A DNA stretch of 5,250 nucleotides from Gammaproteobacteria bacterium (lineage in GTDB: Bacteria; Pseudomonadota; Gammaproteobacteria; GRL18), in assembly GCA_013139395.1 (NCBI GenBank), contig WTAX01000523.1:1-5250 (forward strand). The letters are read 5' to 3'. Numbering within the stretch: the first letter of the stretch is position 1; each line of letters starts with the position of its first letter. The notes below the pieces were generated by a model, which was not told the origin of the DNA, made no database searches, and saw only the letters and a program-made list of their open reading frames with translations. Shown in pieces: positions 1 through 5,250 of the stretch. Position numbers and translations under genes: made by a program.

Positions 1-9
1 TATCACTTT

Positions 10-267
10 ATGAAAGTTGAACTTGTTACTACATTAAAACGTCAGGCAACTAAAATTCTTGCTGAGTTACACGATTCCCATGAACCTGTCCTGATAACTG
101 AGCATGGGCAGCCATCTGCTTATCTTGTTGATTTTAAAGACTTTGAACTTATGCAGCACCAAATGAAAATTCTTGAAGGTATTGCTCGGGGCGAAAGAGC
201 TGTTTTAGAAAATCGAGTTTATAATCAAGAAGAAGCCAAAGAAAAAATGAATAAATGGCTCAAATAA
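10..267 (+). CDS. Type II antitoxin, Phd/YefM family
   Basis: This is the DNA-binding antitoxin of a toxin-antitoxin pair. It should neutralise the toxin encoded just downstream and autorepress the operon. The 85-residue length is normal for the family. The N-terminal half (about residues 4-45) has the typical Phd/YefM pattern: a VTTLKRQATKIL helix, a HDSHEPVLIT strand, then EHGQPSAYLVDFKDFE. The C-terminal tail (LEGIARGERAV, then EEAKEKMNKWLK) matches the toxin-binding part of this family. The last 13 bases overlap the toxin gene, so the two are co-transcribed and probably translationally coupled. Only nine bases precede the ATG in this window, so promoter, operator and ribosome binding site cannot be assessed. 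Family assignment is firm from sequence pattern; toxin neutralisation is inferred from family and context. Confidence 0.9.
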   Translation: MKVELVTTLKRQATKILAELHDSHEPVLITEHGQPSAYLVDFKDFELMQHQMKILEGIARGERAVLENRVYNQEEAKEKMNKWLK

Positions 268-575
268 ACTGGTCTGAGCCAGCTTTATCTGATTTGAACG
301 AAATTGCAGAATACATAGCACTTGATAAAAAAAGTGCAGCAAAGAAGCTTGTGAAGCAAGTTTTTTCTGCCACTGATCGTCTTGAACAATTCTCTGAGTC
401 CGGTCGAAAACCTCCAGAGCTTGAAACATCACAATATCGTGAGATTATTGTTGGTCCATATCGTATTTTTTATCGCTATAAGCAGAATGAAGTATATATC
501 CCGTATGTGATGCGTTCTGAAAGACAGTTAAGAAAATTTATGATTGATGATCGTGCGGAAGAAAAGAATAGCTAA
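255..575 (+). CDS. Type II toxin, ParE/RelE superfamily
   Basis: This is the toxin partner of the upstream antitoxin. The 106 residues show the ParE/RelE plan: an N-terminal strand INWSEPAL, a helix DLNEIAEYIALDKKSAAKKLVKQ (about residues 13-35), a second helix FSATDRLEQF, the SGRKPPEL turn, then strands YREIIVGPYRIFYRY (61-75) and EVYIPYVMRSERQL (79-92). The sequence looks closer to ParE (gyrase poison) than to ribosome-dependent RelE mRNA cleavers, but the target cannot be decided by reading. The ATG lies inside the end of the antitoxin gene and has no clear Shine-Dalgarno sequence of its own, which fits coupled translation and keeps toxin below antitoxin. The frame is intact with no sign of decay. 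Confidence 0.9.
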   Translation: MAQINWSEPALSDLNEIAEYIALDKKSAAKKLVKQVFSATDRLEQFSESGRKPPELETSQYREIIVGPYRIFYRYKQNEVYIPYVMRSERQLRKFMIDDRAEEKNS

Positions 576-670
576 CCCATATGAGCATCCACATGTATTT
601 AAAAAAAGCTATGCTTGAAAAAACAGCAAAATATTTTTAAACAGTGATGGTGTCGTTAGGCAACTTAAAC

Positions 671-676
671 AAGGAG
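671..676 (+). promoter_or_regulatory. Ribosome binding site that fixes the TTG start of the cytochrome
   Basis: AAGGAG lies seven bases before the TTG at 684. A stop codon in the same frame at 666-668 leaves no upstream ATG, GTG or TTG, so this site and the TTG together define the start. A signal peptide begins immediately at that codon. Confidence 0.75.
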
Positions 677-683
677 TATTAAA

Positions 684-1355
684 TTGATAGTTAAAGCCAG
701 AAACAACACTGCCTTTGCAGCTACCACAGTATTGCTGCTTCTATTTATCAATACATCTAATGCTGCCACACAATCTCATTATGAGGGAATAATTGCGGAA
801 AGCTCAATAGAGGATTACGTAGGCTCAAAAGCATGTGCTGAGTGTCATCAAGATAAATATGAAGATTGGTCTGGAAAACATATGTCCGATTTTGTTCGTT
901 ACAGGAGAGATATATCAGGACAACTTCAAGGTAACTGGAGTAACAGTCCAATTGATAAAGATGAAGTGTTTATCATAATGGGGGATAAAAAGAAGGTCGC
1001 CTTTGCAGATAAAAACTGGAGATTATTCCCCTATCAATATCATTTTAAAAAGCGGGAATGGCAAAAGAGGAAGAAATGGGCAAATCAAGATTATCGTCTG
1101 CGTTGCGCACCTTGCCATACTGTAGGATTAAATCTATCAACAAAGCAATTTGTTGAGTTTAATGTTGGATGCGAGTCATGTCATGGCCCTGGAAGAAAGC
1201 ACGCTGAAGCTAGAGAACAAAACAAAATGAAAGTGCCGGGAGTAACCGATGGACAAAAGGTCCTTTTTACCTGTCGTAAATGTCACAATGATAAAAGGAA
1301 TCATGCTCGCGCCATTAAAAAATTCAGTGGTATATTTCACGGTAAAGGAAAATAG
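684..1355 (+). CDS. Secreted tetrahaem cytochrome c, cytochrome c554-like
   Basis: This is a predicted periplasmic or outer-face electron-transfer protein with four covalently bound c-type haems. Residues 1-27 form a Sec signal peptide: a basic start (K4, R6), a hydrophobic run AATTVLLLLFI, and probable cleavage after SNA. Four CxxCH haem sites are visible at residues 51-55 (CAECH), 141-145 (CAPCH), 163-167 (CESCH) and 197-201 (CRKCH). The context of the first site (VGSKACAECHQDKYEDW, then H66), the FPYQYH stretch near 120 and the VGCESCHGPG block are typical of the cytochrome c554-type multihaem family. Additional histidines at 32, 66, 120, 173, 207 and 219 could supply distal ligands for bis-His coordination. 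At 223 residues it is compact, without the TPR repeats that related proteins often carry. No partner redox enzyme or c-type maturation gene is in the window, so its electron donor and acceptor are unknown. Confidence 0.9.
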   Translation: MIVKARNNTAFAATTVLLLLFINTSNAATQSHYEGIIAESSIEDYVGSKACAECHQDKYEDWSGKHMSDFVRYRRDISGQLQGNWSNSPIDKDEVFIIMGDKKKVAFADKNWRLFPYQYHFKKREWQKRKKWANQDYRLRCAPCHTVGLNLSTKQFVEFNVGCESCHGPGRKHAEAREQNKMKVPGVTDGQKVLFTCRKCHNDKRNHARAIKKFSGIFHGKGK

Positions 1356-1405
1356 CGATTACCCCTAATATTATTCGCTTATCTTCTGGTGAGCAATAGC
1401 CTGTC

Positions 1406-2119
1406 TTACCTCAGTCTGCCCAGTGGCAGGATGGCCAGAGGTGCCTCGTTGTCTTTTACACCCACAACTTTTGCCACTTCATTGTCCGTGAAGGCACCAA
1501 CCAGAGTGGTACCTATTCCTAAAGCAGTGGCTTGCAGATAGATATTTTGGGCGGCATGCCCGACTTCCATATGCACATAGCGCTGCCCCCGCTTGCCGTA
1601 CTTGCGTGAGGTTCGCTCATAGTTGGCGGTGATAATGATTACTGCAGCACTGTCCTTGATCCAGAGTTGCCCATACGCTGCTGCTGTCAACTTGCTAAGC
1701 TTGTTTCCCTGTTCAATCCTCTGTAATGCATGGTGCGTGGCATCGTAATGATAGATGCCATTGGCAAGCGATTCGACACGACTAGTCAATAGATACAGCT
1801 CCAGCGGATACAAGGCACCTGCCGAAGGAGCCGTCCGTAACCCCTCGCCATGGGTGATCCCCTGGGCGGCCCAAAGCAACTGTGAAATATCTTCCAGCGT
1901 CAGCGGCGTCGAGGCAAACTCCCGCACCGAGCTGCGCTGACTGATGGCAGATTCCAGTGGCAGTTTGCCAATCTTATTCGCCGTCGGTAATGCGATAGTG
2001 GCTGTCGCTGTCGTCGGCAAGGAGGTTGTTTGTGCCATGATGTTACCTCCGCTAGTAAGAACTAGAATAACAACCCACCTTATGATAGACCAGATAGTTC
2101 GCCTGGCGCCTCTGTTCAT
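1406..2119 (-). CDS. SagB/ThcOx-type nitroreductase family oxidoreductase, probably exported
   Basis: This is a flavin (FMN)-dependent oxidoreductase of the nitroreductase fold, SagB/ThcOx type. The sequence shows SQRSSVREF (60-68), a conserved FMN-phosphate-contacting arginine region in this family; TLEDISQLLWAAQGIT (73-89); RTAPSAGALYPLELYLL (95-111), the hallmark of SagB-type proteins; YVHMEVGHAAQNIYLQATAL (181-200) with GIGTTLVGAF; and the C-terminal LPLGRLR. The 237-residue reading has an N-terminal signal peptide (RR at 6-7, hydrophobic WSIIRWVVILVL, likely cleavage after IMA, residue 29), so the mature enzyme would be periplasmic. A second in-frame ATG at residue 28 has a much better ribosome binding site and would give a cytoplasmic 210-residue form. 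No peptide-cyclisation (YcaO, LanB or precursor) genes are nearby, so a role in azoline oxidation is not supported and the substrate is unknown. It is richer in GC than its neighbours and convergent with the cytochrome gene. Confidence 0.88.
   Translation of the reverse strand: MNRGARRTIWSIIRWVVILVLTSGGNIMAQTTSLPTTATATIALPTANKIGKLPLESAISQRSSVREFASTPLTLEDISQLLWAAQGITHGEGLRTAPSAGALYPLELYLLTSRVESLANGIYHYDATHHALQRIEQGNKLSKLTAAAYGQLWIKDSAAVIIITANYERTSRKYGKRGQRYVHMEVGHAAQNIYLQATALGIGTTLVGAFTDNEVAKVVGVKDNEAPLAILPLGRLR
2045..2050 (-). promoter_or_regulatory. Strong internal Shine-Dalgarno sequence in the nitroreductase gene
   Basis: On the minus strand GGAGGT lies six bases before an in-frame ATG (2036-2038, codon 28). 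The annotated upstream ATG at 2117-2119 has only a weak AGG in CAGGCAATCAAC before it. The site could start a shorter product without the signal peptide. It could equally be chance, because the same bases encode the Gly-Gly before the signal cleavage site. Confidence 0.4.
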
Positions 2120-2327
2120 GTTGATTGCCTGAGTTGTTTGACTGGTTTGAGGTTAGAAGGATTGTCGCAACACTTTCTAAATTAAGCATAGTACATACTG
2201 CTTGAATGGGATAGGCGTTTAACAATGTCAATCGCCAATAATAGGAGGCATTACCGTAGGTTGGCTGAAGAAGATTGACCTTCACTAGACGCCACGTAGA
2301 AGTTGGTTCATACTGTTTAAAATATAT

Positions 2328-2357
2328 TTGTTTCTAATAGTGGACAGTTACTATAAA
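2328..2357 (+). promoter_or_regulatory. Possible sigma-70 promoter for the P-loop/GAF gene
   Basis: TTGTTT (2328-2333) and TATAAA (2352-2357) are 18 bases apart and lie in the AT-rich end of the 251-base divergent intergenic region (2120-2370). Transcription would begin about seven bases before the ATG at 2371, giving a very short or absent leader, which would fit the lack of a visible Shine-Dalgarno sequence there. In AT-rich DNA such matches arise by chance. I see no other supported element in this intergenic region. Confidence 0.25.
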
Positions 2358-2370
2358 TAATTAAGTTTTT

Positions 2371-3666
2371 ATGCAAAATATAACATTACAACCTATTACC
2401 GAAATTAATATTATTAATGGCGTCCCATTTCCAAAAGATGTGGATATCCATAAGCTTATAATAACTGGACCTCCAGGTTCCGGTAAAACAACCATTATAG
2501 AAAATATTCGCGGGTGGCCTGAGGAAGGTTATCTGGATATTTCCAGTAAAGACTGGTGGAAATCACCCATTTTAGCCCACAAACCCCGTGAACTACATTT
2601 TGGCGTCCCATTTAAAGGTTATGAACAAGCAGTTCCTGTTTATGATATCCAATCCCTGGATGATGCTAATTACCTGGAACTTGATCTTTTCAGCATACCT
2701 TTGCCTCCCCCCAAACAAAACTTTCTATCCACGGATTTTCGCAGTAAGCTTGTTTTTGAGTTTATTTTGCTGCCACCTGAGAAACTTTTTGCTCTACGGA
2801 AAAAACGCACTGAAAAAAGTAGCCATCATGTGGATAGTGCTCTCAGTTTAAAACAGGTTGAAGAGGAGGCTCGCTTATATAATACTCTGGCTCTATTCTT
2901 TCATCAAAGCGGTATGAACGTATATATACGAGATGAGTTGGGTGGCCCGCCCAAGCGGATCATGGATGATGAAAACCACCAAACGGTAATACAGCCTTAC
3001 CGGAAAGATTTATATCAACTACACGATCAGCTCAAACTTCGGCAAAGAATTTTAAACCGCTCCTGGAGTGTACGGGGAAATAACGAGCTTCTGGAACTTT
3101 TTGTCCGACTTCTACCAGGTGCGTTAAACGTGGAGCGTTGTAATATTTTCTTAAACGAGCAAAGTCAAAACGAAGTCTGGCTTTTATGCGGTACCGCCTT
3201 ATCAGGAAAGCAAGTGGTTGCCTCTAATATGCGTTCATTGGTAAAGCAAGTGATTGACAGTGGCTGCTGTATTATTAAAGAAAATATGCAGCAAGAATCT
3301 AATGTTGATGACAATAATAATTTTGTCCTTAATAACACTCTATTGGTACCCATCCGAAGTGTTATGGAAGATAAAACGACGGGTGTGATCCAACTGTTGA
3401 ACAAACGTGGAAAAGCATGTTTTGATGACGAAGATCGACAGCTTATTGAAAAGACGGCATTACATCTACAATTGGCTATGGAAAATATTTATCTGCGTAA
3501 AGAAATGATGGATTTTTCGGAAATTCTTTCCCATAAAGCTAAACACAAGGGATGGATTAAAATTCTGATTGGGTTACTGTTATTTTTGCTTGTTGCTTCC
3601 TTGTGGGGTAATGCATATTTGGCTGGCTTGAGTTTTCTGGATGTGATTAAAATGCTATCCCAATAA
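2371..3666 (+). CDS. P-loop NTPase/GAF fusion with C-terminal membrane anchor
   Basis: The function of this 431-residue protein is unknown. Residues 28-45 contain a strand and a Walker A loop (LIITGPPGSGKTT, K39 and T40 as the phosphate-binding pair). The following ~190 residues (WPEEGYLDISSKDWW, the proline-rich IPLPPP segment, FEFILLPPEKLFALRKKRTE, then a helical region) look like a kinase-type P-loop module, but I see no clear Walker B or AAA+ motifs. After a linker helix (about 212-232), residues 235-376 form a GAF domain: ELLELFVRLLPGAL, VERCNIFL, NTLLVPIRS, TGVIQLLNKRGKACFDDEDRQLI and the closing helix. All five cysteines of the protein (257, 273, 299, 300, 350) are in the GAF half. Residues 395-414 (WIKILIGLLLFLLVASLWGN) are a single membrane segment preceded by lysines, so both domains should face the cytoplasm. 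I recall related proteins being labelled 'serine/threonine protein phosphatase' in databases; no phosphatase motif is visible. A ligand- or redox-gated nucleotide-dependent activity at the membrane is inference. Confidence 0.85.
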   Translation: MQNITLQPITEINIINGVPFPKDVDIHKLIITGPPGSGKTTIIENIRGWPEEGYLDISSKDWWKSPILAHKPRELHFGVPFKGYEQAVPVYDIQSLDDANYLELDLFSIPLPPPKQNFLSTDFRSKLVFEFILLPPEKLFALRKKRTEKSSHHVDSALSLKQVEEEARLYNTLALFFHQSGMNVYIRDELGGPPKRIMDDENHQTVIQPYRKDLYQLHDQLKLRQRILNRSWSVRGNNELLELFVRLLPGALNVERCNIFLNEQSQNEVWLLCGTALSGKQVVASNMRSLVKQVIDSGCCIIKENMQQESNVDDNNNFVLNNTLLVPIRSVMEDKTTGVIQLLNKRGKACFDDEDRQLIEKTALHLQLAMENIYLRKEMMDFSEILSHKAKHKGWIKILIGLLLFLLVASLWGNAYLAGLSFLDVIKMLSQ

Positions 3667-3728
3667 CTAAATTTGTCGCCAAACGGCTATTAAGATATGC
3701 AACAGGAATATTTTCTAAGTAGATAATA

Positions 3729-4163
3729 ATGACTGACAACTTCAATCTAGAACGATTCATTGAAGCCCAACATCAAATGTATGATGATGTAATTAATGAA
3801 TTAAAGAATGGTCAAAAAAGATCCCATTGGATGTGGTTCATCTTTCCACAGGTTAAAGGGCTTGGTAATAGTGCTATTGCCCAAAAATATGCTATTAATT
3901 CTGAAGGCGAAGCATATGCTTATCTTTCCCATCCAATTCTTGGAAAACGTTTGAGAGAGTGTACAAAGCTAGTCGTTGATTTAACAGGAAAAACTGCAAA
4001 TAAAATATTTGGATACCCTGATGTTCTCAAATTTAAATCCTCAATGACACTATTTAAACATGTTGCAACTGATGCAGAACTATTCCAAAAAGCAATTGAT
4101 AAATATTTTAATGGAACAGAAGATCAATTAACTATTGATATTCTATGCAAGCAGATACAATAA
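3729..4163 (+). CDS. DUF1810 family protein (Rv1873-like)
   Basis: This is a 144-residue, probably cytosolic protein of the DUF1810 family, whose biochemical function is not established to my knowledge. The full family pattern is present in order: FNLERFIEAQ (5-14), the signature HWMWFIFPQVKGLGNS (33-48) with AQKYAI, HPILGKRLRECT (68-79), FGYPDVLKFKSSMTLF (94-109), and FNGTEDQLTIDIL (127-139). The length is that of a complete member. The ATG is 62 bases after the preceding stop, with no strong Shine-Dalgarno sequence (AAGTAGATAATA before the ATG). Co-transcription with the P-loop/GAF gene is possible but not shown, as there is no clear terminator between them. Old database labels such as 'calpastatin' for this family are not supported by anything visible here. 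Confidence 0.88.
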   Translation: MTDNFNLERFIEAQHQMYDDVINELKNGQKRSHWMWFIFPQVKGLGNSAIAQKYAINSEGEAYAYLSHPILGKRLRECTKLVVDLTGKTANKIFGYPDVLKFKSSMTLFKHVATDAELFQKAIDKYFNGTEDQLTIDILCKQIQ

Positions 4164-4285
4164 AGTAATCATTAGGAGCAGAGTCTGGGCGATCCCCACG
4201 AATTTCAGTAATTTACACATAAGAAGATTCACCTATAATTTGCTGAATTTTATCTGTAGAAGTTTATTGTTGAATTAGGTGATAA

Positions 4286-4594
4286 TTAACTGCCAAAAAT
4301 ATCTTTCCGTTGTTTTATAAGATGAAATCCTTCTTTAAATGGCACAACACCATTTGCCTTGATGATTTTTGCAGATTCATCACTTTTAATAAATTCAAGA
4401 AAACGTTTCACCTCTTTTTTTTCATTTTTAGGTAACTTGTAGAGCGAAGTATAAGTAAGATATAAGGGACGATACATGAAGTAATTTCCTGATTTAATTG
4501 TTTCATAATCAGGTTTTATGCCATCCAGGTTAAGAACTTTAACATCTCTTTTTCTTACACTGGAAGGTGTAGTTATATGTCTTAAGGTTTTCCA
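4286..4594 (-). pseudogene. C-terminal remnant of a PstS-like phosphate-binding protein
   Basis: On the minus strand this frame encodes about 103 residues resembling the last third of a phosphate ABC transporter substrate-binding protein (PBP-like). Recognisable pieces are VKVLNLDGIKPDYETIKSGN, YFMYRPLYLTYT, and the terminal KEVKRFLEFIKSDESAKIIK followed by ANGVVPFKEG. The family-like sequence continues upstream of the first in-frame ATG (ending at 4477), through codons with no start, as far as a stop at 4595-4597. This shows that the methionine is internal and the N-terminal two thirds are missing. I looked for the missing part further right on the same strand (4681-4800) and saw nothing phosphate-binding-like. 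A complete protein would have about 270-340 residues and a signal peptide. The remnant is unlikely to be functional. A palindromic repeat sits 30 bases from its broken end. Confidence 0.72.
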
Positions 4595-4624
4595 TTAGAA
4601 GCAATAAAGTAATAATAGATCAGT

Positions 4625-4684
4625 AATCAGGGTCAGAGAGTAATTTTTTCTATTATAAGAGTTAATTGCTCTCTGACCCTGATT
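4625..4684. repeat. 21-base inverted repeat, REP/MITE-like palindrome
   Basis: The left arm 4625-4645 (begins AATCAGGGTCAGAGAG) and right arm 4664-4684 (ends CTCTGACCCTGATT) are complementary at 20 of 21 positions. The exception, T4641 against G4668, still pairs as G-U in RNA. The 18-base loop contains a T run and a small extra stem (TCT 4649-4651 with AGA 4658-4660). There is no T tract immediately after either arm, so it is not a typical intrinsic terminator. The GGGTCAGAG/CTCTGACCC core is the style of dispersed palindromes seen in proteobacterial genomes, but copy number cannot be judged from one copy. The rest of the gene-free stretch 4598-4888 is AT-rich and holds nothing else I can support. 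Confidence 0.85.
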
Positions 4685-4888
4685 GTTTCGCTGATTATCT
4701 CTTTGTAGGATAAAGCTGATGCAATATTGTGTTCCTGATAGGTATAATTCTCTGATAAATATAATGAATTGAATTTTTTCAGACTTTTCTCTATCTAATT
4801 GTTTGCTAGAAGACTGGTTTGAATGATTCTTTAGAAAACATTAAATAAGTTTTATTTTTACGACCTTTAGTAGAAGAATGATTAAAAT

Positions 4889-5250
4889 ATGAGCAGTTTG
4901 GAATTAGAAGAATTTAAAAATCAAATACAAATATTAAAAATTCAATTAAAAAATGAGCAAGAACGATCATCGTATAATTGCAGTGCCTTTGAAACAATTT
5001 ATAAGCAGTCTTCGGATGGTGTTTTATTAATTGAAGATGGGAAGTTTGTTAATTGTAATGATGCGATTATAAAACTTTTGCATTGTGATTCAGAAAAACA
5101 AGTGCTCAATATGCATCCTTCTCAACTGTCACCTGAATTTCAACCTGATGGCTCCACTTCTTTAGAAAAAGCAAATACGATGATGCAGCTGGCCGTTGAT
5201 AAGGGGCATCATCGTTTTGAGTGGGTGCATAAACGAGTGGATGGTGAAGA
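4889..5250 (+). CDS. PAS-domain signalling protein, N-terminal part (runs off the window)
   Basis: The open frame starts at ATG 4889 and is still open at the window end (120 codons). It begins with a short charged helix with coiled-coil character (LELEEFKNQIQILKIQLKNEQE, about residues 4-24). A PAS domain follows from about residue 32: AFETIYKQSSDGVLLIEDGK, FVNCNDAIIKLLHC, LNMHPSQLSPEFQPDG, then MQLAVDKGHHRFEWVHKRVDGE. This is the standard sensory PAS fold at the start of many diguanylate cyclases, histidine kinases and similar proteins. There is no signal peptide or membrane segment in the visible part, so this portion is cytoplasmic. The output domain lies outside the window, and the ligand is unknown. 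The ATG at 4878 gives only four codons before a stop, so 4889 is the better start, although its Shine-Dalgarno sequence (AGAAG further upstream) is poor. Confidence 0.85.
   Translation, partial: MSSLELEEFKNQIQILKIQLKNEQERSSYNCSAFETIYKQSSDGVLLIEDGKFVNCNDAIIKLLHCDSEKQVLNMHPSQLSPEFQPDGSTSLEKANTMMQLAVDKGHHRFEWVHKRVDGE

Noticed and set aside
570..661. Possible integron attC site after the toxin gene: AGCTAAC at the stop codon and GTTAGGC at 655-661, about 90 bases apart.
   Set aside because: The right site fits the GTTRRRY core but the left one breaks the RYYYAAC consensus, the internal arms do not pair convincingly, and a 7-base degenerate core is expected several times by chance in a window this long.
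1354..1379. AGCGA and TCGCT flank the end of the cytochrome gene like a small terminator.
   Set aside because: The stem is only five pairs with a 16-base loop and no run of T after it, so it is too weak to call as a terminator.
1755..2132. Open frames on the plus strand opposite the nitroreductase (1755-1940 and 1944-2132).
   Set aside because: They are mirror frames of a clearly coding, GC-richer minus-strand gene, with no domain-like sequence of their own.
2213..2280. GGCG...CGCC hairpin and a GTAGGTTGGCTGAAG string in the divergent intergenic region, reminiscent of dispersed proteobacterial repeats.
   Set aside because: The stem is four pairs and the string has no second copy or matching arm in this window, so no repeat can be supported.
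2052..2285. Minus-strand 77-codon open frame overlapping the start of the nitroreductase gene.
   Set aside because: It overlaps the signal-peptide coding region in another frame, has no recognisable domain and no clear ribosome binding site.
4229..4282. TCACCTA (4229-4235) and TAGGTGA (4276-4282) form a 7-base inverted repeat downstream of the PstS-like remnant.
   Set aside because: The loop is 40 bases, the stem is short and AT-rich, and no T tract follows; chance is the simplest explanation.
4685..4888. Search for the missing N-terminal part of the PstS-like protein to the right of the palindrome.
   Set aside because: Minus-strand frames over 4681-4800 are partly open but show no signal peptide or phosphate-binding motif.

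Overview
The window looks like chromosomal DNA from an AT-rich gammaproteobacterium. Most genes have a GC content in the high thirties by eye, the layout is dense, and the proteins resemble those of metabolically versatile, often aquatic members of that class. The evidence for this is a signal-peptide tetrahaem cytochrome c, a P-loop/GAF fusion and a PAS sensor. The taxon is an inference from protein style only; nothing in the window fixes it. The region reads as a patchwork of small, mostly self-contained units rather than one operon.

Left part (1-1355, all on +): a complete type II toxin-antitoxin pair (Phd/YefM antitoxin at 10-267, ParE/RelE toxin at 255-575, overlapping by 13 bases) is followed after about 108 bases by a secreted tetrahaem cytochrome c554-like protein (684-1355). 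The cytochrome starts at TTG behind a good ribosome binding site.

Middle part: a SagB/ThcOx-type nitroreductase lies on the minus strand (1406-2119), convergent with the cytochrome and visibly richer in GC than its neighbours. It has a signal peptide, and also an internal ATG with a near-ideal Shine-Dalgarno sequence exactly where the signal peptide ends. A 251-base divergent intergenic region separates it from a 431-residue protein (2371-3666) made of an N-terminal P-loop NTPase module, a C-terminal GAF domain and a single membrane anchor at the very end. This is the most interesting gene in the window. A DUF1810 (Rv1873-like) protein follows at 3729-4163.

Right part: the minus strand carries the C-terminal end of a PstS-like phosphate-binding protein (4286-4594) with no N-terminal part, so it is a decayed gene. 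Thirty bases beyond its broken end is a near-perfect 21-base inverted repeat (4625-4684), probably a REP/MITE-like palindrome. At 4889 a PAS-domain signalling protein begins and runs off the end.

The window shows no obvious defence system or CRISPR array and no tRNA or rRNA gene. The toxin-antitoxin pair, GC-shifted nitroreductase, gene remnant and palindromic repeat together suggest a modestly plastic region. The genes do not form one visible pathway. The cytochrome (periplasmic electron transfer) and nitroreductase (periplasmic flavin redox) share a compartment but are convergent and need not be linked.
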